Position numbers and translations under genes: made by a program. A stretch of DNA of 64,000 nt from Carallia brachiata (Eukaryota; Streptophyta; Magnoliopsida; Malpighiales; Rhizophoraceae), in NCBI GenBank assembly GCA_021464245.1, contig JADCRB010000043.1:5570466-5634465 (forward strand). The letters run 5' to 3'. Of this stretch, positions 33,491 through 44,806 are shown piece by piece. How positions within the stretch are numbered: position 1 is the first letter of the stretch; each line of letters opens with the position of its first letter. Under the pieces are notes generated by a model. That model was not told where the DNA came from. It saw nothing but the letters and a program-made list of their open reading frames with translations, and ran no database searches.

Positions 33491-33914
33491 ATGTATTGTG
33501 AGTGTGGGAAAGAGGTCGTAATGCGAACTTCTTGGACTGATCTCAACCCAAGGAGAAGGTTTGTATCTTGTGGGTATATTAAGGTACAATATGAACTTCT
33601 AATGTTGTTTTTATTACAGGTTTTTTGTAATATGTGATAATGTTAAAAGTGAGATGTAAAATTTTTTTTTCCCTTTTTGATTTGTACAGAAAGATGGAGG
33701 ATGTGGTATATTCCACTAAATAGATCCTCCAATGTGCGATAGATCAAGGCAAATTATACATGGATTGCTAAAGAGAGTTAATAATATGGAAAGAGAGAAA
33801 GCAAGACTAGAAAGAGAGAAGGAAAGAATGCAAAGGGAGAATGTGGTTCTTCGCACTGTTATAGCTGTGTTTGTGTTTATTTTGGTGGCAGTTGTGAGCT
33901 GGGCAACGAAGTGA
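33491..33914 (+). pseudogene. GRF-type zinc finger / coiled-coil / membrane-anchor ORF in the MULE
   Basis: Exon 33491-33583 reads MYCECGKEVVMRTSWTDLN, then PRRRFVSCG, matching a GRF zinc finger (C-x-C ... C with the RT-S-NP-R-RF spine). The donor AAG|GTACAA joins the acceptor ACAG at 33690. The next exon begins KDGGCGIFH, then a TAA (33717-33719) where Trp is usual before IDPPMC, then a charged coiled coil (NNMEREKARLEREKERMQRE) and a C-terminal membrane segment (TVIAVFVFILVAVVSWA). The two zinc-finger halves and the tail anchor together resemble small plant GRF proteins, many of which I believe are transposon-borne. The single stop makes this copy a likely pseudogene. Upstream extension is blocked by TAG at 33488. 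Confidence 0.65.
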
Positions 33915-34570
33915 AGAGCCGTTAGACAAAAAAATAACGTAGAGCAGTTGGTTTGGAAATTGTAATGGGCTTTCATGTGCATGAAAGACTATGTATTTGA
34001 ATGGATGTAGCTCAATTGTTGTGTCATGTAGCCACTCTAAGGAGTTGAAGTTGATGAACTCATAATGATTAAGAATATTTATGTTGCCATATGGGAGCAG
34101 TAGCTAAGTTAGACAAGTCTGTTCTCTTCAATTCAGAATCAACAAATGAAAATAGTTAAATAGGATTCATATATATCCGAGAGTTCACAAAATTTGCTAT
34201 GAAAGCAAAATGGCAAAGCCATTGTAGTGGTTTTGTAACAAAATGATGACTCATTTGGTCAATAGCAATGTTCTGACCTGACTATTAATGACATAAAGAC
34301 AAAATAAATCCCCACCCACTGTGAATACAAAAAATGACGTTGTTTTCCTTAAGGGGATGTTCATCTTAATTACAAAAAAGCCAAAAGACATCTTCCAGTA
34401 TCTTCTTATATTCTTCAATAGTCCACCTTCATCCCCTATGCTTCATTTTCTTATGAAGGTTCTATTTCTTCTTCTCACAATGGCTCTGCGGAAAAAGAAA
34501 ATAAGAACAAAAGTGAACCAAACAATCTAGCAATTAAGAACAATTGTAAAAAAGGGGGAATTAAACAAAA

Positions 34571-37500
34571 TTAAGAAATCGTTGTTAGCATGACCTGCAA
34601 TGCTTGTGGAGTAATAACAATATAGCTACTCCTTGTTTTTGGTCTTGTTGACCTGCTAGAGTTGGTCTGCTGCTGTTTAGAACCAACTCTTTCTATCGGA
34701 GTATTATGGCTTTCCTGTGTTGGAATAGCCCAATATGGAGTTGGCATTGAGCTCGTTTTTGTTTCACTTGATACACAATGTTTGAATCTTGGACTCTGCA
34801 AAAACAAACATAATGTATAATATAGAAACGTGTGTTCCACAATGGTAAACAATAAAGATAAAGACATAATGATTACATACTTTCCTAAATGGCATTGGAG
34901 ATGCATCTAATCCATTAGGGATAAATGATAGAGGTGGTTGAGCTGATGGCGTTGCCAGATCTATTGGAGCAGCTGGAGCTACTTGGCTTGCTGTTGAAAG
35001 TGGATCTGCTGGACATGTAGGATCAGTTGGCACGACAGCTTGTGGTGTACTGGGTTCGGAGACCCTTTTCTTTGACTTCTCCTGTTTCTTCCATGAAAAA
35101 GATGCATGAATTGTCTTTTTTTTCCTCTCATCCTGTATACCAAAATATTCATTAACAAGACAAAATTTCATTAAGTCAAAAATCAACAAGTATTTTTTAT
35201 TGTCCCACCTTGTTACCAACAAATAAAGAACCTACACCCATGTTTTGAGCTTCTGGTTGATCATGTGCTGGAGCTTCTGATTGGCCATCTTGGTTGACTC
35301 CTGCACTAGTTTCTTCTCCATCTTGATTGGCATTTTCAGTTGTCCCAGCTGCTTTCTTTTAAAGGCATGTCCTACTATTATGGTCTGTTTGTTTGCAATA
35401 TCTACATATTGTTTTTTCCTCTCCTTGACATTCTTGTAGATCCAGACTTATTTTGCTCCCACTCCTCTCTCCTCTTCTTGGTCTGAGGCCTTCCAAGCAT
35501 CTTGCGAAAAGGTGGAGGCAGTAAGGGCTCCATCTCTGTCTTTGGCCAGAATTTTTCACCACATACAGGTTGCATCATATACTGATAAGCTAGAAGATAC
35601 TTATCTTTTTATACCATGACTTATATAAGTATCAGGGCCTCACCCCTATCTTCTATGGCACATAATGCATGGGGGCAAGGATTCCAGACAACTGCCAAGC
35701 CCTGCATGTACAAGTCCTTTCATCTAGTTTGACTACATAAGTGTCTATTCTATGAGTGATCTCATAACCCTCACAGCCATTCCACTCAACTCTACAACAG
35801 CACTCTCAACCATATTCTCTCTTATTTTCCTTTTAACTCTAGGTCCAAACTCCTCCCTCCACTTGCTGGCCAAATCCCTATTTCTTTTCAACCTTCTCAT
35901 AATGTAAATTCTTATGTCCTCAAGCATTGTGACAATAGCTTTAGCTCTTGCAAACACAATTTGGCCATTAAAGCCTCAAACATCAAACATTATTAAAATA
36001 GTCAAAAATATGAATTTAATTATCTACAACAACCCAATTTTCAAACTAGGGTCAAAATATGTCTTACACCATTTATCTTTCTCATTAGGCTTCATGGCAT
36101 CATGAGCTGAGGGGTCCAAGTCCTTCATTTCTGTCATCTTCAAACTGAAGTCCACTTCATTTGTTGCTTTCACACACTCCCAGAATAGTTTGTGCAGCTT
36201 CAATCCTTTGTGTTTTTTTCTCCAGTTTGCAAATTTGTGTTTCCCACACAACCTGTGTTCTGCTTGAGGGAATTGGGTTCAATGGATTTCACCAAGCCCT
36301 GTTAATTACAAAAAACAAACCAGTTGGTTACTGTTAAGATTTATTACTAATTGTAGTAGATATAAAAATAAATGAGGACTTTATACCTTTTGCTCATCAG
36401 ATATGAAAGCCCAACCTTCCCCTGTTGTGATGCCCAAGTCCTTCTTCAAGAGTTGGAGGAACCAAGTCCAAGTGACAGTGGACTCAACAGTAACAACTGC
36501 CCATGCAATTGGGAACATTTGATTGTTCCCATCTCTCCCTACAACAGCTAGGATTTCGCCCTTAACAACTCCTTTCAAAAAGCATCCATCCAATCCAATG
36601 AGATGCCTACAGCCAGCTAGAAAACCCTTTTTTACAAGAATCAAAGGCAAAATAGATAGCCACAAACTCCGGCTGCCCTTTGCCCAATGAAGGAGTTAAC
36701 TTCTCCACCTTTACTATTGTCCCTGGATTGCTTCTCTCAATCTCAGCCATATAATCATATAACTTGGCATATTCATTTGTGGCATTTCCCCTCAAATGAT
36801 TAACCACCAACTTCCTTGCTCTAAAACACTTCCCTTTGTGGACTCTCATTTGTAATTGTCTCTTCACCATCATCTGCATATCATCTAAGGACATCTTGGA
36901 TATAGATGCCATGTCCTTGAAACAGTGTTCAGCCAACCATGAGGCAGTTATCCTATAGTTAATGAAAGTTGGGTTGCAATTATGCTTCCTAACAAAGGTT
37001 TTCACTTGCACACTATTCATTTCCTTGACATAAGAAGCAGAAATTTTCCAAGGACACATTCCCTTCTTACATGTTGCCCTAACATAATCTCTACAATTCT
37101 TTGTGTAGAAGAAGTCCATCCTATTCTTTATAGAATAATTTACCAAAGCTGCCTTGAATGCATGCATGTCTTCAAATAACATGGATAGCTCAATTGATGG
37201 ATTCTTGCTTTTGGGTTGTGGATAGGGTATCTTGACCTCCTTTAACTGCACTGTCATTCTCTTCACTATCACTAGTTTCAAAACTAGCATATTCACTGGT
37301 GGAAGGGTAATCTGTGGCATACCCTTCTTCAACTTCTGAAGCTTCCTTCTCCTCCTGCAAGCCCTCATGCTCTTTTCTCCCAACTCCTCCTCTAACATCA
37401 TCCTTTGCATTGTCTTTTGCCAACTTCATTCATTGATTAGATTTGATCACATTCTGCCTTGCTTCTTCTAATTCTGAGTCATCACCATCTGAGAGCTCTT

Positions 37501-38199
37501 CCAATCTCATGGTGCACCTACCAAGCTCTTCTGCCTCTTCTGCCTCCCCATATGCATCCTCAGACTTACTGTGATAAACAGTTGGAGCCTTGTTAGCAGA
37601 TTTTAAGCTGTCGTGATTACTTTTGCTCTCTTCTTCCCTACTTCGGTTTCTTTCACTAATAATAATCTCAATATTGTCCCAATCAATGCCATCTAACACA
37701 TCATCATCAATGTCATTTATATTTACTGGTTTAGACAAACCTATCCCCTGATCTGTGGTATTTGGAATGCCACCACCTTGTATTGACTCACTATCATTCC
37801 CACCTTCCCTCGAACTATCATCACTTCTATTGATGGTCACATCATTGTCAATGTGAATTGCATAAACATCTACATTTTTAAACTTCACAATGACAGCTCC
37901 AAACTCACAAATGGCTTTGTCACTATTCTCTATAACCTTCACACTTGCACCCATATCATCACCCTCACCAGGTATTTTATACCTAATTTCTTTGAAGTTA
38001 GGGTATCCCAAATCTTTTACAACTGTTGTTTGTAAATCCCAATAGCAAAACCTGTCCACTTCCACACCAAACTTATCAACAGTCCCCCTTTATAAATAAA
38101 TGGTGGGTCACTTTGCAAGACCCCACCATGATGGATGAACATATGGCCATCAATATCATCCATTCTGTACATGACCGCAACAACACAACAAAAAAACAT
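34571..38199 (-). pseudogene. MURA-type MULE transposase, multiply broken
   Basis: Segments in order from the N-terminus: a PB1-like N-terminal domain (38160-37860: HMFIHHGGVLQ, then DRFCYWDLQTTVVKDLGY); an acidic spacer; the MuDR-type DNA-binding zinc finger (37200-36800: FEDMHAFKAALVNYSIKN, CKKGMCPWKISASYV, VRKHNC); the MULE catalytic domain (36650-36385: HLIGLDGCFLKG, VVGRDGNNQMFPIAWAVV, FISDEQK); a post-catalytic helix region (CGKHKFANWRKKHKG, at 36240); a SWIM finger (about 35690: CTCRAWQLSGIPCPHA); and a C-terminal zinc knuckle (CRYCKQTDHNSRTC at 35370). Introns are likely near 36300-36386 and 34797-34880. Frameshifts near 38086, 37240, 36630 and 36270 and a stop at 37430 show it no longer encodes an active enzyme. 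The family binds TIRs and moves DNA by cut and paste. Confidence 0.85.
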
Positions 38200-39298
38200 A
38201 TTTTAATCAATCCAACTAAAAAGATAATGCAAAAAATAGACAACACCTAGTATAAATGCACACCAATTTATGATAAGTCACAAAAAAACAAAATAGACTA
38301 CAAAGACCAACAATATCAGCAACTTTTAATATTCAAAAGTCTCTTTCAAAACAACAGATTCCATACATAGTAAAGGACTATAAAAAAAAAAAAGATGGAG
38401 TTCTCTACAGCAACAACAAAGCACTTGCACCTTCACATCTTTTAATACAAAGCTCAACATGAGGCATTTTCAAAAAAGTCCACACTTTTCTCAATAACTA
38501 CTACTGACAAACAATACATGCAAGGTCAATCAATAGAGCAAAAAGTGGCATATTCAATTGAATATTCACTTCCAAACCAATAAACAAATAGAGAACCAGA
38601 CAAACCGACAGATAGACACAATATCCCCACATTGAACAAAACAGAAACCAACCCATTTCAAAATTGTATCCCTGAATCGCTTCCTCAACAAGCCCTCAAA
38701 ATAACCATTTTTTGCCTTTAATAAAACCCCTTTCTCGATTCCCCAACAATCCCTCAACAAAACCGTCAATCAAACCCAAAGAACAGAAGGAGGAGATGTC
38801 CATATTTACCATGTACACAATGAACTTCAAACCCGGGTGCCTAATCTCACTTCGCAAAGCCTTATCCTGTACTAACGATGGGGATTTTGGACCAACTCTT
38901 CAGGAATGGATTGATCTAGGGTTAGCTTTCTAAGTTTTGGTCTTTGTCGCTCTCTGACGGCTCAAGGATCGATCCAAAGACTTGACTCTTTGTTTTTTTG
39001 TTTTTGGATTTTTTCTTTTTTTTTTACACTTTAATGTCTGTATTTTTATTTCATATGGCGTATTTCTATTATATTCTCCACTTTAATATGTTAAAATGGC
39101 TAGTTTATAATATTTCCGAATATAAAATTGAGGTCAACGCTGCTTTTAACGGTCAAATAACTCTCCGTCCAAAATTAGAATCGATTAAAATGACTGGCTA
39201 ACGTGTAGGACTTAAATAAAACGACCCTAACGTTATGGACCTGCGTAAAAAAGGAGCAAAGGTATAGGACTAAAAATTTACTTATCCCCACCAGAACA

Positions 39299-39945
39299 TT
39301 GTAAATAATAAGAATTTGTTTTCTAATAGGTACTTTAATAATTAAAAATTTAGACTTAGTATTTTAGTAGTTTTAAAATCTAATTTTCAAAAAAGAGTCG
39401 GAGGTAATATCTATCAACTCAGGAACTTGAACAAAATTTTGGTCCAAACGTATTGTATACGATTAGAACAATTCTCACATGCTGTTCTTACAATAATTCC
39501 CCCTCGTACACATCATAACAAATATCGTTTTTATTCACAAAAAGCCATATTATACATATATGGTTGAATTTATAGATTGAAACTGGGATTACTTGTTCAT
39601 ATTTTTATTTAATATTTCTCAAATGAAACACCTATTATCTGAATATTATTATTTTCAAGTAAGTTTTTCATATTCAATTATAATATTAACGAATATATAA
39701 TTCAATAATTCATCTCCTGACATAATTCTCCTTTATTAGGAGTGGCCACATACTATCAGCAACTAAGCTACCGCATCATAACCGAGCTGAACTTAGCCAA
39801 TTATAATGACATGATAAGATGGCAAAGCAAAAACGGAAGCAAATGCCCATGTTCAAGGAAAATAGACAATTTCTAAAAGCAAAACAGAGAAGACTTGGAT
39901 CAAGAATATACACAAATGAAGCTTCTCACGAAATTCTCCCTTTAA
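39299..39945 (+). pseudogene. CRK relic: upstream region and ten-codon stub
   Basis: 39420-39915 matches the region just upstream of CRK-A (about 26460-27334): ACGATTAGAACAATTCTCAC, CAAAGCAAAAACGGAAGCAAATGCC and CTTGGATCAAGAATA. At the equivalent start, ATG (39916) opens MKLLTKFSL and stops at 39943-39945, where CRK-A reads MEFFVKISL. Beyond it the DUF26 exon is absent and another unit copy begins. This is the 5' scar of a lost plus-strand CRK. Confidence 0.65.
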
Positions 39946-41873
39946 AAAAAAGAAAAAAAATCCAATGTGTCAAAGAAAAAGAAAAATAAAAGAAGAATGA
40001 AACGAAAAGTGGGAACACATTTAATTGCGTTCTCAGTAAGGTAATTGGGCAAGTAACCGACACGCAACATGATTACTGTCTTTTTTGACTTTTCCTTCAT
40101 TTCCCTTACCAAAATCTCAGTTGTTGCACGAGGAGGAATTAGGACAAAACATGTTGCGATTTGGTGGTGTATATTAATATTTGAAAGAAAAAGGCTTAGT
40201 GGATTATTCTTCAACGGTAAACGACCTGCTGTTTCTTTTGTTAAGTCATCGAAAGAAATTAAAATTATTTTAAAGAGTTTTAAATTAATAATTATTAGAT
40301 AATTAAATTTTAAAAAATAAATTAACTATTAAATATAATTGATAAGATTGTATAACTATTTTTAAATTACTTAAAAAAGGTCACGTAGTATTACTCGATT
40401 AGAAAAAAAAAAATTTGTTGTCCAATCCATTGTCAGCATGATTACTCTTATTTTTTTTTGATGAGATTGTAAAATATCACTTTTACTTTTTTATTTTATA
40501 CAAAAATATTTGTTATACTTAATGTTTGGAAAAAAAAAATACAAGTAATATTAAAACAAAAATAAGAATTAATAAAAAAATGACGTTATTTTGTTAATCA
40601 TGTATTACTAATATTAATCTTAATATTAATTTCTCTGATTGTTGGTCACTTTTTCTCACTTCTGTCCTCATTAATTTTCACACGGTCTCTTCTATGTTTA
40701 ATTTTCCACAAATTTGACTGAGATATCCCTAACCGCCTTGGCTTTTACTTGCCATCAATCTGCAACAGCGGCTATTTACATCTTGTGGGGGCGTTTGACT
40801 TGACCATAGCTTCTAGTCAAGCGACTCTAAAAAGTCTCATATACATTTATTAGGCAAACACTATTTCATCAATTTATTTATGATTTTCTTTTATTTTCCT
40901 CTTTTCACCTCTTCATGACTTATATATCTTGTACGTCTCAAAAAATTTGATTCCATTGATGATATTTGGTATGGATGAGATTCATAATTTGATTGTGCTC
41001 AAAAGATTCATAATTTGATTAAAAAAAAGATTTATAATAATTTTCTTAATATATATATATATTGATTTAACCCCCACAAGAAAAGTCATCATCACATAAC
41101 ATGTTAATGTCACCTAAGCATAACAATGTTAGCATTTGCACCAAATAAACCAATTTAATTAGTAGGATCGGCATTACTACTACAAAAAAGTGAATAATCA
41201 CAAGAATAATAAGTTGTCTTTTAAGAGACACTTTAAAAATTAACAATTTAAATTTTTACTTTCGAAATTTTAAATTTTAATTTTTAAAAAGAAAATATAA
41301 ATTATGAGAAGGAAGAAAATTATTTTTATTGTGCAGTAATACATAACACCACTTTTTTGATATTTTTTAATATAAATAATCTCTAGAAGAGTAAATATTT
41401 ATCATCACACCCAACTGTTCTTCCTTTTTCCAACATTACAATGATGAGGAAGTCGAGTTTCTTTATCTTCTGTTTTCTTTCCACTTCCCCATTTCTTTGA
41501 ACTCAAATTCAGCATGAGATTGGTTGTAGGTCCCTCAAGCTTGGAGTCTAGTTAAAACCCACGTGAGGAGGAGGAATGTGCCAAAAGTAACACCGATGTT
41601 ACTTGCTTTTCCTGCAAATATCAGAAATGTAAGGAAAGTTTAGAAATTGGTCAATATATGCTCCTGAGCATAGGCAAACTAGTAACTTTCCAGATTACAC
41701 AAAGAAACTGTTTAGCATAAAATATTAATTTTAAAGTTCCAAGGTTTTAGAATTCTTTTTCAAAAAAAGAAAGAAAGAAAATTGCCCATGAATTTCGTGC
41801 AGGCCACCAAATTAAGCCTGCCTCCTCCTCCTTTGTCTACTCTATCGTCCTTAACTCTAATAGAGAGAGAGAA
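39946..41873. repeat. Segmental repeats C and A, further copies
   Basis: 39950-41110 repeats sequence seen at 25670-25900, 31560-33030 and 58680-58920. 41380-41873 is repeat A, copy 3 (AAGTCGAGTTTCTTTATCTT, ATTTCGTGCAGGCCACCA), leading into the GA microsatellite. No gene is found. Small frames have no supporting motif. Confidence 0.55.
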
Positions 41874-41932
41874 GGGTTGCGCAGCCGCCTCGCGGGCCCG
41901 GGGGGCCCGGGGGGGGGGGGGGAGAGGGAGGA
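41874..41932. other. Extremely GC-rich patch inside a GA microsatellite
   Basis: About 50 bp of nearly pure G and C, with GGGCCCGGGGGGCCCGGG and a run of fourteen or more G, sits where the two paralogues (4531-4557 and 18451-18478) have only GA repeats. It is out of character with the roughly 30% GC surroundings. It may be an insertion, G-quadruplex-capable expansion or an assembly artefact. Confidence 0.6.
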
Positions 41933-41991
41933 GAGCTATTTTGTTATTAGTACAATGAAAAGAACATTAATTTATTTGTTTATGTTGTCAT

Positions 41992-44287
41992 TAGAGGTGA
42001 CAAATGGGAGGGTTAGGTTGGTTTCGGGTCAAGTTATTCAGATTTTGAGTCATTTGAGTCTAGGGTTCATCGGGTTTCAAATTTTTCGAATTTCGAGTCA
42101 TTCGGGTCTCAGATTCATCGGATTTCAAGTTCATCGGGTCTCGGATATTCGGATCTCGGATATTTCGGGTTTTAGGTTACTTCAGTTTTCGGGTTTGATT
42201 CAAGCGGGTCTCGGATTAATCCATTGCAGCATTTTTAATTTTTTATTGGATTTAAAAATTATGTTTATATGTTTTAGTATAGTACTTAAAACAATTAATT
42301 AAAATATGAATAATTTAAATTTTAATTACTTAAAAATATTAAATGATATAATCCACCTAATTTATATTTTGAAATATTTGGAGCATTCAATTGCGTATCC
42401 AAGAAGAGATGAATAGTCAAGATCCTTATATAAAAGAAATAGCAAGTAAAATGCCAGATAAATTTGAAGTTTACTGGCAAGATTATTGTATGGTACTTTC
42501 TTTTGTAGCTGTACTTAATCCACGTTATAAACTTGCTTTTGTGAGGTACTCATTTTCTAAATTGGGTGAAGCTTATAAAGATAAGTGGATGGATGTTTTG
42601 AATAAGTTAACTCAACTTTTTAATGAATATGTCAAAGATGGCAGTGGATCTACAAATCCAATTAGAAATAATGATATTCAATTTACTCATAGACAACTTG
42701 CTGAAGATTTCAATGTAAGTGTTAATTATTTTTTTCTATGATTTTAGCTTAATTGATGCTTTGAATTTGGATGGTAAACTAACAATTTTCATTTATTTGC
42801 TTGCCTTATTTTTATCATGCATATAGGATTTCACTTGCTTTGATTCTGATGAGAGAAATATTAGTGAGTCACAATTAGATTTGTATTTGGAAGAGAAGAG
42901 ATATGATCACATGTTGGAGATAGATGTTCTTTTGTACTGGAAAGAGAATCAATATCAATATCCAGAGCTTTCACTAATGGCTAGGGACATTTTAAGTATC
43001 TCAATTACTACTGTTGCTTCAAAATCTTCTTTTAGCATGGGAAGTAGAATTCTAAGTAAATACAGAAGTTCTCTCTTACCAGATAATGCACTAGCTTTGA
43101 CAATGACTCGGAATTGGCTACATGTATATGAAGGCAAGTCATAAATATTCATTTTTTGATTATTTACATGATACATAATACAATTAGGTATTTGATCTTT
43201 TACTTTATTAAAATTTGTTTTTGTTTGCCAGTTAATAGAGATCCATAAGAGAACATGGAGATTTTAGGACAAGAAGTGAAGTTTGATGCACTTGTTATAT
43301 TCAATGAAGTAGAAACTTCAAATTAGAAGATCATGATGTTGATATGCCTATCTCTCTTTTGAAATGATATTTAGAATTTTAGTTGGAACTTTTTTACTTT
43401 TTTAGCATTAAAAAAACTTAAAGAGAGAGTGTATCGTTCCCTATTTTAGAATTTTCATATTTGTCATCTTTTTTATTGCTTTTATTAATTGCATTGAATT
43501 GAATTACGCCAAATTCTAGGGTAATACAATTAAGTGATTTTTTTTTTTTTTTTTGCGTTTATTAAAGCCAAGTTCAACAAAATTTTCTTTTACATTTAAA
43601 AACATATATAATTATTTGAGAAAATTGTATAGGTTAAAAGATTATATATTTATTTATTTTCCTTTTGCTTTGAAAATTTTCCTTTCACTTTTTTTAAAGG
43701 TTTCTCTACAATGAAAAATTATTTTTATTTTATTTAATTTTTTGAAAATTTAACAACATGCATTAAAATTAGAATTTTTTTGTATTTATCTTTATCTTTA
43801 TTTTCTTTTATTTTATTTGGTATAGAGTTATATTAGAAGTTGATTATATGATGAATATATAAGCTATATTAAATTTTATCAATTTTAAATTGAATAATTG
43901 ATATTTGATATATTTAAACAAATAAATAGTATAATTATTTAATAATCCAAATATTTAAAGAATAATTAAAAATAATTACTCTTTGAAATAAAAGTAAATA
44001 AAAAATTAATTAAAATTTTGGGTCTGGTTAAATCAAGATTTGTTCTGGTTGTTACGTATTTCGGGTTATTTGAGTTTCAGATTACTTAGGATTCCGGTTG
44101 CTCAGATTTTGGGTCTTCTGGATTTTGTATTACTCGGGTTCCGGGTCATTCGAGTTTCGGGTTGTTTGGTTTCGAGTTTATCGGGTTACGAGTCGTTAAC
44201 TTTTTCAGTCAAAGCAAGTTAGGTCGAATCAAATTTCAGGTGAGTTAAGTCAGGTAATTCAGGTCAGGTTAGTTTTTGCCACCTCTA
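41992..44287 (+). mobile_element. hAT element with transposase remnant, 2.3 kb
   Basis: The ends are TAGAGGTGACAAATGGG and, in reverse complement, TAGAGGTGGCAAAAACT, a common hAT terminus. The flanks GTTGTCAT (41984-41991) and GTTGCTAG (44288-44295) are an imperfect 8-bp pair. Repeats of GGGTTTCGGGTCATTCGG type fill both subterminal regions. The uninserted site is visible in the paralogues at about 4600 and 18530. The interior carries the C-terminal transposase exons (42391-43144). The element at 59376-60863 is a deletion derivative of the same family. Confidence 0.85.
42391..43144 (+). pseudogene. hAT transposase, C-terminal half
   Basis: Two exons, 42391-42714 and 42827-43144, join at FN|GTAAGT and ATATAG|GAT. 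The first carries the late RNase-H-fold region (MVLSFVAVLNPRYKLAFV). The second begins DFTCFDSDERNISESQLDLY and continues through YWKENQYQYPELSLMARDIL and ISITTVASKSSFSMGSRIL to RSSLLPDNALALTMTRNWL, a clear hAT dimerisation domain. The BED zinc finger and the first catalytic motifs are missing, so an internal deletion has removed the N-terminal half. Both remaining exons are open. Confidence 0.8.
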
Positions 44288-44806
44288 GTTGCTAGTTGTG
44301 ATCATGAATGAAATTTCTAAAGAGAACAAAATGGATAAAAAAAATACTAAATGGGAGAGGTTTCAACTTAGCTAGAATAGTTGAAAGTGGTGCCTTCTAT
44401 TCTTCAAATTATTGGGTTATCAATTTTCATAAATACAAATAATAATAATAATAATAAAACAAAACAAAACAAAACAAAAAAGAAAAAGAAAACAAAACGG
44501 AGTAGAAGGCATGAAAGGGAAATGGATGAAAAAAATACAAGTAAATGATTATGAAATTTGATAACAACGGATGAATTAGCGCTGACCCTAAATTTATTAG
44601 TTAGTGGAATTGGTTCTTTTAGTAATATGATATTTGTTTCTATTAAACTCTTATTTTCTCCGTTCAAATTAAGAGGAAACAACTATGTCTCAGACTGAAA
44701 TTTATAATTAATGGTATTTCCTAGCACTCTGAACATAGTAAAAATAGTAATGATTGGAGTCAAAAAAAAGTTGAACAAATTCCATAACAATATGTACGCT
44801 GTTTAC
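44288..44806. repeat. Segmental repeat A, copy 3, right of the hAT insertion
   Basis: It continues the sequence interrupted at 41991 and parallels 18540-19072 up to the DUF26 exon. It includes (AAT)n and (AAAAC)n runs near 44438-44480. As in copy 2, no kinase or transmembrane exon is found on the minus strand. Confidence 0.6.

Larger units (their letters stand above)
33046..39288. mobile_element. Mutator-like element (MULE), 6.2 kb, with 10-bp target duplication
   Basis: Terminal inverted repeats of about 205 bp (33046-33250 and 39085-39288) are roughly 90% identical by eye. Both start GGGATAAG, and a central block including CGTTTTATTTAAGTCCTACACGTTAGCCAGTCATTTTAATCGA-like sequence is nearly unchanged. 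Perfect 10-bp repeats CACCAGAACA flank it (33036-33045 and 39289-39298). The interior holds a degenerate MURA-type transposase on the minus strand and a small GRF-zinc-finger ORF on the plus strand, converging. The paralogous stretch near 41085-41115 (GTCACCTAAGCATAAC) is an uninserted site. It was once autonomous or nearly so. Confidence 0.93.
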
